This document shows positions 7,966 to 16,281 of a DNA stretch of 64,000 nucleotides, one piece after another. Within the stretch, counting starts at the first letter, position 1, and the number at the start of each line of letters is the position of its first letter. A program made the translations under genes and the position numbers. Origin of the DNA: VRUE01 sp963704505 (GTDB taxonomy: Bacteria > Actinomycetota > Thermoleophilia > Solirubrobacterales > 70-9). The stretch is from assembly GCA_963704505.1 (NCBI GenBank), contig OY969912.1, positions 1,488,001 through 1,552,000 of the forward strand, written 5' to 3'. The notes beneath the pieces are model-generated. The model saw nothing but the letters and a program-made list of their open reading frames with translations, was not told where the DNA came from and ran no database searches.

Positions 7966-8031
7966 GCTCAAGCGCTGAAAGAAGTCAATCCACCTAGGTC
8001 TTGCTCCGGCCCGAGGAAGTACGGGTCTGTC

Positions 8032-8085
8032 GCATAACCCGACGTCGAAGGTTTAGAAGGCCAGCAAACGCGGGCCTTCTTCGTT
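8032..8085 (+). pseudogene. Second decayed tRNA-fMet 3' fragment with its terminator copy
   Basis: CATAACCCGA and then GTCG and GGTT in the right order resemble the tRNA-fMet anticodon-to-T region with small indels. They are followed at 8056-8079 by GAAGGCC...GGCCTTC then TTCGTTC, a degenerate copy of the terminator at 7401-7424. Together with 7944-7965 this suggests repeated duplication of the tRNA 3' half, as left by integration into a tRNA gene. Confidence 0.55.
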
Positions 8086-8130
8086 CTAGGGTGATCGCAG
8101 GATGTGATCCCTGAGCTGGCCACTTACGCC

Positions 8131-9537
8131 CTACTCGATTCCCTCCTGCTTACCTCCGGGCATGAGGATGCGGGCGGCGATGTAGCCGACGAAGAGGAAA
8201 CCGGCGCCGACGTACCAGGCCTTCTCCATCGCCGCAGCGAAGTTGCCGGGGCCTTCGGCTCCGGTCAAATCGGTGGCCGAGGCGACGATGGAGCCCATGA
8301 TTGCCATGCCGATGGCAGAGCCGAAGTTGCGGAAAGTCTGCGTCACACCTGAGCCCTGCCCGCGCAGCGAGTCGGGTAGGCGGTTGAGCGCGTCGGCGTT
8401 CAGTGGCGAGAAGACGAGGCCGAAGCCGGCGCCCGTGATCAGCATCCCCCAGAGCGTCGCGCTCGAGCTGAGTTCGGAGAGGTTGCCCGCCCAGACCACC
8501 ATGCCGATGCCGCCGAGGAGGAAGCCGATCGAGACCGGTTTCTTGGCGCCGCCCTTGTCCATCCAGGCGCCGCCGACCCGGGCGGCGACGAAGAACGAAT
8601 AAAACATCGTCAGGATCGAGAAACCGGCTTGGGTCGGTTCCTGGCCGACGGCGACCTGGAAGTAGACCGAGCCGAAGAAGAAGACCGCCAGCCATGGGGC
8701 GAAGACGAGGAAAGTAAGCAGGTTGTCGACCGCGAAGGGTCGGTTGGCGAGCAGGGCGTTGACGTCGATCAACGGGTCCTCCGTGCGGCGCTCGAAGACG
8801 AAGAACCAGGCAAGGACTGCGATCCCGGCCACGATCGAGCCGAGGGTCGCCGGGCTGTCCCAGCCCCATTCCGTCGACTGCTGGATGCCGAGCACGGTCA
8901 GCGCCATCCCGACCACGATCAGGACGGCGCCGCGTACGTCTAGGCGGGCCGGTCGCTTGATGTCGTTGAGGCGTGCGTTGCGGAACTCGAAGAGGGAGAG
9001 CAGCGCGACCGGGACGTTGATCCAGAAGATCGCGCGCCAGGTCCAGAACTCGGTCAGATAGGAGCCGGCGACCGGGCCGATCGCGGTGAAGAGGCCGGCG
9101 ACGATGAAGAAGACCGACAGTCCCTTACCGCGTTCGGAGCCGGGGAAGGCATCGAGCACCAGGACGGTGGCCGAGGGGATCATCAGGCCGCCGCCGATCC
9201 CCTGAAGGACCCGGAAAACGATCAGCCAGGGCACTGCGATCGAGCTGCTGTCCGGGACGAGGCCGCACATCAGCGAGGCGCCGGCGAAGATCACCACCCC
9301 GGCGACCACGACCTTCTTATGGCCGAGGATGTCTCCCAACCGTCCTCCCAGGGCGACGAACGCGGCGGTTGACAACGCGTACGCGGTCACCAGCCACTGC
9401 ACCGCGGTCTCCGAGAGGTGCAGGTCCGCCTGGATCGTCGACGCCGAGATCGAGACGATCGTGAAGTCGATCATCACCATCGCCACCGCCGGTACCAGAG
9501 GCCAAAAGACTCGGAATCGGAGGGACTCACCGGTCAT
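8131..9537 (-). CDS. MFS multidrug transporter, DHA2 (EmrB/QacA-like) family
   Basis: 468 aa, inner-membrane proton-linked exporter. The N-terminus FWPLVPAVAMVMIDFTIVSISASTIQADL carries the D-F-T/V motif of the first helix in 14-helix drug exporters. Motif A is GGRLGDILGHKK (about residues 64-75), and the GPVAG-S motif C lies in helix 5. Fourteen hydrophobic segments are plausible. The ATG at 9537 is preceded on the minus strand by AAAGGAG. No TetR or MarR regulator is adjacent. Substrate unknown. Confidence 0.88.
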   Translation of the reverse strand: MTGESLRFRVFWPLVPAVAMVMIDFTIVSISASTIQADLHLSETAVQWLVTAYALSTAAFVALGGRLGDILGHKKVVVAGVVIFAGASLMCGLVPDSSSIAVPWLIVFRVLQGIGGGLMIPSATVLVLDAFPGSERGKGLSVFFIVAGLFTAIGPVAGSYLTEFWTWRAIFWINVPVALLSLFEFRNARLNDIKRPARLDVRGAVLIVVGMALTVLGIQQSTEWGWDSPATLGSIVAGIAVLAWFFVFERRTEDPLIDVNALLANRPFAVDNLLTFLVFAPWLAVFFFGSVYFQVAVGQEPTQAGFSILTMFYSFFVAARVGGAWMDKGGAKKPVSIGFLLGGIGMVVWAGNLSELSSSATLWGMLITGAGFGLVFSPLNADALNRLPDSLRGQGSGVTQTFRNFGSAIGMAIMGSIVASATDLTGAEGPGNFAAAMEKAWYVGAGFLFVGYIAARILMPGGKQEGIE

Positions 9538-9858
9538 GGGGCTCCTTTTGTGACATTTGAAGAATGGAAAAGGGAATCGACGGGCGCAATCCTCTCAGGC
9601 CAAAAGGCGGGAGGTGGGTCTTCGCGCAGGGCGAGCCCGGGTGAAGGGGTCAGGACCGGGCGACGGCGACGCGCTCCGCGGCCCACGCCTTCAAAAAGTC
9701 GACATTTGCCGCAGGTTTAGTGCCACACATCTCAGGGTTAACTCAAGCGGCCCGGGCTCAACACGGGCGAAATTTCCCGATCCCTCCAGGAAACCGCGTC
9801 GCCGTCCGAAATAGGTGGGGAGCCCATCGCGCCGTCCGGCGCTGATCCGAGGAGTGTC
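9538..9858. other. Intergenic region between MFS gene and coiled-coil protein gene
   Basis: 321 bp without a convincing gene. It holds the divergent promoters and Shine-Dalgarno sites of both flanking genes and one hairpin at 9591-9614 (CCTCTC...GGGAGG with an AAAA loop). No other structure was seen. Confidence 0.6.
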
Positions 9859-10704
9859 TTGAATCCGATGAACCCGTCCCGCAAGTTGCGTTCGCTCGTC
9901 CCGGTTACGGCGGTGGCCCTGCTTGCCGTCGCCCTGGTGGCTCCGGCTGCAAAGACCACCACCATCCCGCCCCTGGCCACGACCGCGCAGTACAAAGCGC
10001 TGGTCAGCTTCGTCGACAAGCTCGACAAGCTCTCGAACACGCCGGCCACTTCTGCCCAGAAAGCCGGCTTCGACAGTCAGCTGCAGAACAAGCATCAGGC
10101 TGCCGTCGGCAAATCGAGCGCGCTCTTCGGACGCGGCAAGAATGCGGCGCAGGCCGAATCTCAACGCGCCTTCAAGGTCGGTGTCCGGACCATTCGCCGC
10201 ACAGAGGCGGGCGAATTGGCCGCTCTGCGCAAGGACTACGACTCGCGGATCGACCGCGCTGCCGACAACTACCAGGCCGCGCTGGGTCGCATCGAAGACG
10301 TCTACGACAGCCGTTCGGCGTCGCTGACCAAACAGGTGAAACGCCTGCGGAAACAGAAGGCCAAAGCCAACGACGTCCTCAGCAAGGCGCTGATCCAGGA
10401 AGCAATCGATCGTAGGGTCAAACGCGTTTCCGAGGACCGCAAACTGCAGCAGGAAGAAGTCGCCGATCTGAAAACCGGCTACCGCCGCGAAAAAGTTGCG
10501 ATCCGCAGCGCCAAGGCGTCCGCCACCCAGGTCACGCAGCAGGACGACGACGAAGCGATCGTGACCCTGCGTAATCGCGGCAAGCGGATCTACAACACCA
10601 GGGTCCGCACACTGCAGAGCGCGCGCATCAACCAGCTCCACGATCTCGAAGCCAAGCTCAGCGACGGCCGCGACGCGATCGAGAGGATGCCCGCAGCGGG
10701 CTGA
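9859..10704 (+). CDS. Secreted Lys/Arg-rich coiled-coil protein
   Basis: 281 aa. A signal peptide (VPVTAVALLAVALVAPAA, about residues 13-31) precedes a long alpha-helical region rich in Lys, Arg, Gln, Ala and Asp with heptad-like patterning (about 60-270), such as RLRKQKAKANDVLSKALIQE. No Cys and no recognised catalytic motif. The TTG at 9859 is chosen because GAGGAG ends four nucleotides upstream; an ATG at 9868 is less well placed. Probably exported and structural; no family recognised. Confidence 0.65.
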   Translation: MNPMNPSRKLRSLVPVTAVALLAVALVAPAAKTTTIPPLATTAQYKALVSFVDKLDKLSNTPATSAQKAGFDSQLQNKHQAAVGKSSALFGRGKNAAQAESQRAFKVGVRTIRRTEAGELAALRKDYDSRIDRAADNYQAALGRIEDVYDSRSASLTKQVKRLRKQKAKANDVLSKALIQEAIDRRVKRVSEDRKLQQEEVADLKTGYRREKVAIRSAKASATQVTQQDDDEAIVTLRNRGKRIYNTRVRTLQSARINQLHDLEAKLSDGRDAIERMPAAG

Positions 10705-10739
10705 AGTCAGCCTCGGCTCGAATTCGCCCCGCTTTCACC

Positions 10740-10765
10740 GGAAGGCCCGCCACGGCGGGCCTTCC
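10740..10765 (+). terminator. Strong hairpin terminator after the coiled-coil gene
   Basis: Inverted repeat of 12 nt (GGAAGGCCCGCC / GGCGGGCCTTCC) with a 2-nt centre, 35 nt past the stop, followed by GCGTT. No long T-run, as usual in high-GC actinobacteria. Confidence 0.6.
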
Positions 10766-10786
10766 GCGTTCATCGGGGCCCCGGTC

Positions 10787-10813
10787 GACACCTGGATCCA
10801 CGATCCAGGTGTC
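10787..10813. repeat. Perfect 12-bp inverted repeat GACACCTGGATC-CAC-GATCCAGGTGTC
   Basis: Intergenic, exact arms with a 3-nt centre. Could be a second terminator or a dimeric operator. No T-run follows. Confidence 0.55.
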
Positions 10814-10874
10814 ATCGCGCTCCTTGGCAGCAGGTCGATCGGCCATGGCGGTCGGTGCTTCAAGTCCATACCGG

Positions 10875-10896
10875 CATCTGGCAAAGGGGCCAGATG
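10875..10896. repeat. Inverted repeat CATCTGGC-N6-GCCAGATG
   Basis: Exact 8-bp arms, third hairpin in the same 434-bp spacer. A fourth (CCGCCGGC-CGGC-GCCGGCGG) lies at 10926-10945. Confidence 0.5.
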
Positions 10897-10949
10897 TGAA
10901 CCATCGCCCTACCAACCAGGCGTCTCCGCCGGCCGGCGCCGGCGGCTCT

Positions 10950-11117
10950 CTAAACCTGGATCACGATGCCGCCCTCACCGGTGTCGCCGAGGCCGACAGA
11001 GCCCCAGGCCGGAACGACGATGGCTGAGGGCTCCGGAGTCAGCGTCGAGCTGAATAGCGGGCCGCGGAGCAGGATTGCCTGCCGCTGCTCGAGGGCTGTG
11101 TCGAAGAATCCCGATAA
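10950..11117 (-). pseudogene. Possible 3' remnant of a lost gene
   Basis: The minus strand carries about 55 codons of clean high-GC3 coding sequence ending at a TAG (10950-10952), with the C-terminus IVVPAWGSVGLGDTGEGGIV. It has no start, and continuing upstream runs into the divergent amidohydrolase gene in a shadow frame. The G-L-G-D-T pattern recalls the catalytic end of ribokinase/ADP-dependent kinases, but this identification is weak. Confidence 0.25.
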
Positions 11118-11123
11118 TCTTGA

Positions 11124-11129
11124 TAGACT
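11124..11129 (+). promoter_or_regulatory. -10 hexamer TAGACT before the amidohydrolase gene
   Basis: TAGACT lies 9 nt before the ATG at 11139. The surrounding 30 bp are markedly AT-rich for this genome. Confidence 0.35.
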
Positions 11130-11138
11130 TAGACGGGA

Positions 11139-12083
11139 ATGCAAAAGCTCGACGTCCATCAGCATCTTCTGTTCGAGCCCTTGATCGCCGAGCTGGCACG
11201 GCGCAAGAGGCCGCCGGCGCTCGTCCGCAGGCGCGGGGGGTGGACGTTCCGAGTTGCCGGTGAGCCCGACAGCGTGCTCTCCTACGATGCGACGAACGTG
11301 GCTCTGCGGAGCATGGAGCTGCGCCGCGAGAACATCGATCGGGCACTCGTGGCCCTTTCCACGGCGCTCGGGATCGAGACGCTGCCGGCCGAGGAGGCGC
11401 AGCCGTTGCTGGAGGCCCATCATCTGGGGGTCGAAAGCCTGCCGGACGATTTCGGCGGATGGGGCGCCGTGCAGCTGGAGACGCCCGATCCCGTCCAGGT
11501 CGATGCCGCGATCGCGCGCGGCTGCGTCGGCATCTCACTGCCGGCGACGGCCCTCGCGGATCCCGCTGCGCTTGAGCGGATCGCGCCGCTGCTCGCGCGG
11601 CTCGAGCGCCATGACGCCCCGTTGTTCGTGCACCCCGGCCCGGTCGCCGCCCCGGGCCGCCGCCCTTCGCCTTCCGCGGCGGCACTGCCCGCTTGGTGGC
11701 CGGCACTCACCGACTACGTGGCGCAGATGCAGGCGGCCTGGTTCACATTCCTGCACGCCGGACGTGCCGCGCACCCGCGCCTGCGGGTGCTGTTCGCGAT
11801 GCTCGCCGGGGGCGCCCCGCTGCAACTCGAGCGATTCGTCGCGCGCGGGGGGCCGGCTCCACCCGCGGTCGACCCCCTCGTCTTCTACGACACCTCCTCG
11901 TACGGCCCCCGAATGCTCAGGGCGATGATCGACGCGGTCGGGTCCGCCCAGCTCGTCTACGGCTCCGACCGCCCCGTCGTCGGCGCCGGGGCGCCTCACC
12001 TGGATTTCGAACTCGAGCGGGCGCTGCTGAGCACGAATCCCCAGCGCATGCTGGCACCCGACCTGAAAGGAGACTCCGCATGA
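11139..12083 (+). CDS. Amidohydrolase-family (TIM-barrel) hydrolase or decarboxylase
   Basis: 314 aa. The amidohydrolase-2 fold is indicated by the N-terminal metal motif DVHQH (residues 5-9), a central FVHPG (about 169-173) and the late metal/catalytic motif YGSDRPV (about 270-276). This arrangement is found in ACMSD/6-methylsalicylate-type decarboxylases and related hydrolases. The substrate cannot be named. Its stop overlaps the start of the cysteine-dioxygenase-like gene (ATGA), so the two are translationally coupled and probably act on related compounds, with the PucR-type regulator downstream as a candidate controller. Confidence 0.75.
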   Translation: MQKLDVHQHLLFEPLIAELARRKRPPALVRRRGGWTFRVAGEPDSVLSYDATNVALRSMELRRENIDRALVALSTALGIETLPAEEAQPLLEAHHLGVESLPDDFGGWGAVQLETPDPVQVDAAIARGCVGISLPATALADPAALERIAPLLARLERHDAPLFVHPGPVAAPGRRPSPSAAALPAWWPALTDYVAQMQAAWFTFLHAGRAAHPRLRVLFAMLAGGAPLQLERFVARGGPAPPAVDPLVFYDTSSYGPRMLRAMIDAVGSAQLVYGSDRPVVGAGAPHLDFELERALLSTNPQRMLAPDLKGDSA

Positions 12084-12607
12084 TCGAGCGCATCGAGGAC
12101 ATCCCCCGGCCGACCGGCGACGATCTGACCAACGACGAGCTGCGCGCGGTCGCCAGTCGGATCGGCGCCAAACCGGAGCTCTGGTCCGGCCACGTCCACC
12201 ACGATCTGACGCAGCGGACCTTCAAACAGCTCCTCCGCGATGAGCACCTCGACCTCTGGCTGATCTGCTGGTCTCACGACCAGGACACCGGTTTCCACGA
12301 CCACGACCTCTCGGCGGGCGCAGTCGCCGTCGTCTCCGGAAGCGTGCGCGAGGAGCGGCTGGTGCTGGGACGCTCGGTGGACGCTCCGATCAGCCGCGTG
12401 GCGAGCGCCGGTTCGTCGTTCGACTTCTCGGCGAGCGACATCCACCGGGTGCTGCACGCGGGCACCGAGCCTGCGGTGACAATTCACGCCTACTCGCCGC
12501 CGCTGGTGCGGATGGGCAGCTACACGGTCGAGCCGACCGGGCAGCTGCGACGGCATTCCGTCTCCTACGAGCACGAGCTGCACCAACTCGACGCCGCTTC
12601 CGGCTAG
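12080..12607 (+). CDS. Cysteine dioxygenase-like cupin
   Basis: 175 aa, cytoplasmic single-domain cupin. The iron ligands of the cysteine-dioxygenase family are visible: H73 and H75 in GFHDHDLS and H122 in DIHRVLH. Known members oxidise L-cysteine or other small thiols to sulfinates using O2. The ATG at 12080 overlaps the previous stop (ATGA) and has AAAGGAGA at ideal spacing. A longer upstream reading frame exists but has no support. Pairing with an amidohydrolase suggests sulfur-compound or thiol catabolism, an inference from context. Confidence 0.8.
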   Translation: MIERIEDIPRPTGDDLTNDELRAVASRIGAKPELWSGHVHHDLTQRTFKQLLRDEHLDLWLICWSHDQDTGFHDHDLSAGAVAVVSGSVREERLVLGRSVDAPISRVASAGSSFDFSASDIHRVLHAGTEPAVTIHAYSPPLVRMGSYTVEPTGQLRRHSVSYEHELHQLDAASG

Positions 12608-12627
12608 GCCGGCCTTCCGGCTCGCGT

Positions 12628-12633
12628 TAATGT
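12628..12633 (+). promoter_or_regulatory. -10 hexamer TAATGT, leaderless start of the PucR gene
   Basis: Six nucleotides (GAGCCC) separate TAATGT from the ATG at 12640; no Shine-Dalgarno sequence. Confidence 0.5.
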
Positions 12634-12639
12634 GAGCCC

Positions 12640-13815
12640 ATGGCCAAGCGTGGCTCGAATCAGATCGCCGACGATTCGCGCCTCGCCTCCACTGCGCTCG
12701 CGGCTCGCCTGCGGGAGCGCCTGCCGGAGATCCGGGCCGCGGTCACGACCCGGGTCTACTCAATCTCCGATCCGCGCGAGGTCTCCGACCCCGCCTATCT
12801 CGAGGGGCTGAACGCCGCCCTTACCGCCGCAGTCGATCACCGCCTCGCCGTGCTCGAGGACGGAGAGCGCCGCGCTCCGGCCGTGCCCGCGGTGCTGATC
12901 GCGCAGGCCCGCCTCGACGCCCGCGACGGTGTTTCGCTCGACACGGTCCTGCGCCGGTACTTCGCCGGCAACGCTCTCTTCGGGGACTTCCTCGTCGAAG
13001 AGGCGGAGCGGGCCGAGGTCCCGAGCTCGACCCTGCGCCGGCTCCTCGCCGAACAGGCGACGCTCGGCGACCGGCTGCTCGCCGCGGTCAGCGCCGAGCA
13101 TGCCCGCGAGGCGAAGAACAGACCGCGCAACGCCGCCGAGCGCCGTCGCGAGTGCGTCAAGAGGCTGCTCGCCGGTGAGCTCGTCGATCGCTCCGAGCTC
13201 GGTTACGACCTCGACGCCCACCATCTCGCCGTGATGGCGAAAGGGGACGGCGCGGCCGAGGCGATGCGGGCGCTCGCTGGGATCCTCGACCGGCGCCTGC
13301 TCGCGGTTTGCCGTGAGGAGGAGCCGATCTGGGCCTGTTGGCTCGGCGGCGGCCAGCCCCTCGAGGCCGAGCGGGCGCTGAAGGCGCTCGCCGAGGTCCC
13401 CCTCGATCGGGTGGTCGTCACCGTCGGCGAGCCCGGCGAGGGCCTGGCGGGCTGGCGTTTCAGCCACCGGCAGGCGAAGGCGGCCCTGCCGATCGCCGAG
13501 CGCCGGGGCCAGGCGGTGGTTCGCTATGCGGACGTCGCCCTGATCGCCTCGATCCTCGGCGACGACCTGGTCTCCACATCGCTGCGGCGGATCTACCTGG
13601 AGCCGCTCGAGGGCGCACGGGACGGCGGCAAGGTGGCGCGGGAGACGCTCCGCGCCTACTTCGCCGCCGACCGCAACGTCTCATCGACCGCCGCGGCCCT
13701 CGGTGTCGACCGCCGGACCGTCACGAACCGGATTCGTGCGATCGAGGAGCTCTTCGGTCGTCCGCTCAGGGAGATCTCGACCGACCTCGAGACCGCGCTG
13801 CGCCTCGACGATTGA
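12640..13815 (+). CDS. PucR/CdaR-family transcriptional regulator
   Basis: 391 aa. An N-terminal helical region (about 20-180) and a central GGDEF-like degenerate domain (about 190-290) lead to the C-terminal PucR-type helix-turn-helix: ETLRAYFAADRNVSSTAAAL then VDRRTVTNRIRAIEELFGRP (about 335-380). Family members sense metabolites and control catabolic genes such as purine or amino-acid use. The gene follows the amidohydrolase/dioxygenase pair after 32 nt with its own -10 hexamer. Confidence 0.85.
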   Translation: MAKRGSNQIADDSRLASTALAARLRERLPEIRAAVTTRVYSISDPREVSDPAYLEGLNAALTAAVDHRLAVLEDGERRAPAVPAVLIAQARLDARDGVSLDTVLRRYFAGNALFGDFLVEEAERAEVPSSTLRRLLAEQATLGDRLLAAVSAEHAREAKNRPRNAAERRRECVKRLLAGELVDRSELGYDLDAHHLAVMAKGDGAAEAMRALAGILDRRLLAVCREEEPIWACWLGGGQPLEAERALKALAEVPLDRVVVTVGEPGEGLAGWRFSHRQAKAALPIAERRGQAVVRYADVALIASILGDDLVSTSLRRIYLEPLEGARDGGKVARETLRAYFAADRNVSSTAAALGVDRRTVTNRIRAIEELFGRPLREISTDLETALRLDD

Positions 13816-13904
13816 CCGTCGCCTTCCCGGTTTGCTGATTCCGGGACGGCCCGGGTCCCACATTGGGGAGGCGACGGGCGCCTTCGGCCGGGAGGATCGC
13901 CCGC

Positions 13905-14678
13905 ATGGGAAGGAAGGCGATCCGTGTGGTGACCGTGGTGGTGATGCTGGCGCTGTTCGCCGCCGCCGGGGCCATCGCCAAGCCGCACATCATTCGAGCC
14001 GGGAACCTCTTCCTCAGGGACGACGGCGGCATCACGCCGTCCCGATTGCCGAGGCACGGCGAGGCGCCGATCGGCGCCCACATCGACGCGGAGATCGGGA
14101 CCACGGACGGGAGTCATCCGCCCGCGGTCCGGCATCTGGACATCGACTTCGACAAGAGCATTCGCGTCAACGCGGTCGGAGTGCCGGCTTGCAAGGAGGG
14201 GCAGCTGGAGGCACGGACGACGGCGGAAGCAAAGAGCGCCTGCCCCGAGGCGATCGTCGGCTCCGGGGAAGGGGTGGTCGAAGTCGCCTTCCCCGAATCG
14301 ACCCCGTTCAGCGCAAAGGGGCCGGTGGTGCTCTTCAACGGAGGCGTCCACGGCGCCACCACGCTTCTCTTCGTCCACGCCTACGTCGCCGTCCCGGTGC
14401 CGACGGCGGTGATCGCCACGGTCAAGATCACCCGCATCCACCGCGGCCACTACGGCATCCACACCGTCTCGCAGGTGCCGGCGATCGCCGGCGGCGCCGG
14501 CTCGGTGATCCGGTTCAAGTTGACGATCGACCGCAAGTTCACCTTCAAGGGCACGAAGCGGAGTTACCTGAACGCCGGCTGCCCGACCGGCGTCTACTAC
14601 ACCGAAGGGAACATCCTCTTCGCCGGCGGCGCCAGGCTGAAGGGCACCCACCTGCTGCCCTGCACCCCGGTCGGCTAG
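13905..14678 (+). CDS. Secreted protein of unknown function
   Basis: 257 aa. A signal peptide (VVTVVVMLALFAAAGAIA, about residues 8-25) is followed by a beta-rich, Gly-rich body with four Cys (about 99, 116, 228 and 253) that could form two disulfides. It has patterns such as DIDFDKSIRVNAVGVPAC and a C-terminal KGTHLLPCTPVG. No family recognised. The ATG at 13905 is chosen because GGAGG lies 9 nt upstream and it places the signal peptide at the N-terminus; a frame reaching to 13863 lacks this. Confidence 0.65.
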   Translation: MGRKAIRVVTVVVMLALFAAAGAIAKPHIIRAGNLFLRDDGGITPSRLPRHGEAPIGAHIDAEIGTTDGSHPPAVRHLDIDFDKSIRVNAVGVPACKEGQLEARTTAEAKSACPEAIVGSGEGVVEVAFPESTPFSAKGPVVLFNGGVHGATTLLFVHAYVAVPVPTAVIATVKITRIHRGHYGIHTVSQVPAIAGGAGSVIRFKLTIDRKFTFKGTKRSYLNAGCPTGVYYTEGNILFAGGARLKGTHLLPCTPVG

Positions 14679-14717
14679 CCCGCGCTCCGACCCCTTGCCG
14701 CGCCGGGGCGCGTGTCC

Positions 14718-14723
14718 TAGTGT
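14718..14723 (+). promoter_or_regulatory. -10 hexamer TAGTGT, leaderless start of the SDR gene
   Basis: Seven nucleotides before the ATG at 14731, no Shine-Dalgarno sequence. This decides the start over an upstream in-frame codon at 14695. Confidence 0.5.
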
Positions 14724-14730
14724 CAGGGCC

Positions 14731-15384
14731 ATGGATGTCGCGATCGCCGGAGCCCACGGAGCCATCGCTCGGCAGTTGACCCGCGTTCTGGTCGCCCGCG
14801 GCGACAGCGTTCGCGGCCTGATCCGCAACCCCGATCACGCCGACGACCTCAGGGCCGACGGTTCCGAGCCGGTGCTCTGCGACCTGGAGAGCGCCACGTC
14901 CGGCGAGGTAGCGGAGGCAATCGCCGGCGCCGACTCGGTCGTCTTCGCCGCCGGCGCCGGCCCCGGCAGCAGCGCCGAGCGCAAGGACTCGATGGATCGG
15001 GACGGGGCGATCAAACTGCTGGAGGCCGCCGTCACCGCGAACGTCCCCGGCTACCTGATGGTCAGCTCGATCGGGGCGGAGGCGCCGCCCGAGGGCGACG
15101 AGGTATTCAGCGTCTACCTGCGCGCCAAGGCCGACGCGGACCGGGCGCTGATGGCGAGCGACCGTGCCTGGGTCATCGTGCGACCCACGGCGCTCTCCGA
15201 CGACCCCGGCAGCGGGAAGGTTCGGGTCGGGACCGACCCGGTCCAGGGGAAGGTCAGCCGCGATGACGTCGCCGCGGTTTTCGCCGCGCTCGCGCACGAG
15301 CCGCGCGCCGCCGGCCGCGTGATGTACCTGCGCTCCGGCGAGGACCCGATCGCCGAGGCCCTCGAGGGCTTCCTCGCCTCCTGA
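14731..15384 (+). CDS. Atypical SDR (NAD(P)-binding, NmrA/YhfK-like)
   Basis: 217 aa. Rossmann fold with the atypical SDR nucleotide loop AGAHGAIARQL (residues about 6-16), the strand SVVFAAGAGPGS near 75, and LMVSSIGAE near 112. Family members are small NAD(P)H-binding oxidoreductases or regulators of unknown substrate. The next gene (ATP-grasp) starts 18 nt downstream on the same strand, so an operon running into the encapsulin genes is possible. Confidence 0.75.
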   Translation: MDVAIAGAHGAIARQLTRVLVARGDSVRGLIRNPDHADDLRADGSEPVLCDLESATSGEVAEAIAGADSVVFAAGAGPGSSAERKDSMDRDGAIKLLEAAVTANVPGYLMVSSIGAEAPPEGDEVFSVYLRAKADADRALMASDRAWVIVRPTALSDDPGSGKVRVGTDPVQGKVSRDDVAAVFAALAHEPRAAGRVMYLRSGEDPIAEALEGFLAS

Positions 15385-15402
15385 GCGGCCGGAGCCATCG
15401 TT

Positions 15403-16272
15403 GTGAACCGGCGCCGCAATTTCGCCTTCGCCACCTGCGCGGACCTGCCGGAGGGCGATCCGGACGACGCGCTCCTCGCCGCGGCGCTCGCTGCGCGCGG
15501 CGCCGATGTCTCGTGGCGCCTGTGGGACGACCCCGACGCCGACTGGGCCTCCTTCGACACGGTTCTGGTCCGCTCGACCTGGGACTACCAGGATCGGCGC
15601 GACGAGTTCCTCGCCTGGGCCGCCCAGGTCCCGACGCTGGTCAATCCGGCAGAGGTCCTGCGCTGGAACACCGACAAGCGCTATCTCGGAGACCTGCGGG
15701 AGGCCGGGGTCGCGGTGGTCGCCACGGAGTTCGTCGCGCCCGGCCAGGTGCCCGAGCTGCCGGCGGGCGGTGAGATCGTCGTCAAGCCGACCGTCTCCGC
15801 CGGCTCCAGGGACACCGCCCGCTTTTCCCTGGGCGACGAGGCGGAGCGGCAGGCTGCGCTCGAGCTCGCCGGCCGCATCCACGCCGGTGGCCGCACGGCG
15901 ATGATCCAGCCCTACATCCCCGAAGTCGACCAGCTCGGGGAGACCGCGCTCCTCTTCTTCGGCGGGTCCTTCTCGCACGCGATCCGCAAGGGCCCGCTGC
16001 TGGAGCCCGGGGCCGGCCCGACGGAGGGCCTCTTCGCCGCCGAGACGATCGAGCCGAGGACGCCGAGCGCCGCCGAGCGGGAGCTGGCCGATCGGGCCCT
16101 TTCCGTCGTCTTCGAGCGGTTCGGAAGCCTCGCCTACGCGCGGGTCGACGTGGTCCCGTCGGCGGAGCTCGGCCCGATGGTGCTCGAGGTCGAGCTCACC
16201 GAGCCCTCGCTCTTCTTCGCACACGCTGAGGGCGCCGCCGATCGGCTGGCCGATGAGGTCTGCCGGCGCTAG
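15403..16272 (+). CDS. ATP-grasp domain protein
   Basis: 289 aa. An N-terminal pre-ATP-grasp region contains VRSTWDYQDRRDEFLAW (about 50-67). The ATP-grasp core follows with the Lys strand EIVVKPTVSAGSRDT (about 125-139), a QPYIPEVDQLGE lid region (about 168-180) and the Mg-binding end MVLEVELTEPSLFF (about 263-276). Similar stand-alone enzymes ligate small carboxylates to amines or thiols (glutathione-synthetase-like or DcsG-like). GTG start. The stop codon TAG is part of the -10 hexamer of the EncFtn gene, so this enzyme and the nanocompartment are adjacent but may be transcribed separately. Confidence 0.75.
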   Translation: MNRRRNFAFATCADLPEGDPDDALLAAALAARGADVSWRLWDDPDADWASFDTVLVRSTWDYQDRRDEFLAWAAQVPTLVNPAEVLRWNTDKRYLGDLREAGVAVVATEFVAPGQVPELPAGGEIVVKPTVSAGSRDTARFSLGDEAERQAALELAGRIHAGGRTAMIQPYIPEVDQLGETALLFFGGSFSHAIRKGPLLEPGAGPTEGLFAAETIEPRTPSAAERELADRALSVVFERFGSLAYARVDVVPSAELGPMVLEVELTEPSLFFAHAEGAADRLADEVCRR

Positions 16273-16275
16273 GGT
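16270..16275 (+). promoter_or_regulatory. -10 hexamer TAGGGT overlapping the ATP-grasp stop codon
   Basis: TAG of TAGGGT is the stop of the upstream gene. The hexamer lies 6 nt before the GTG at 16282, the spacing seen for other leaderless genes here, and therefore favours 16282 over the GTG at 16276. Confidence 0.45.
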
Positions 16276-16281
16276 GTGGGC

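Noticed and set aside
9576..9620. Partial likeness to the 3' half of a glycine riboswitch (CGACGGGCGCAA then CTCTCAGGCCAAAAGG)
   Set aside because: The pairing 5' strand (GAGAG) is absent, the CCTCTC arm pairs locally with GGGAGG, and no glycine gene follows.
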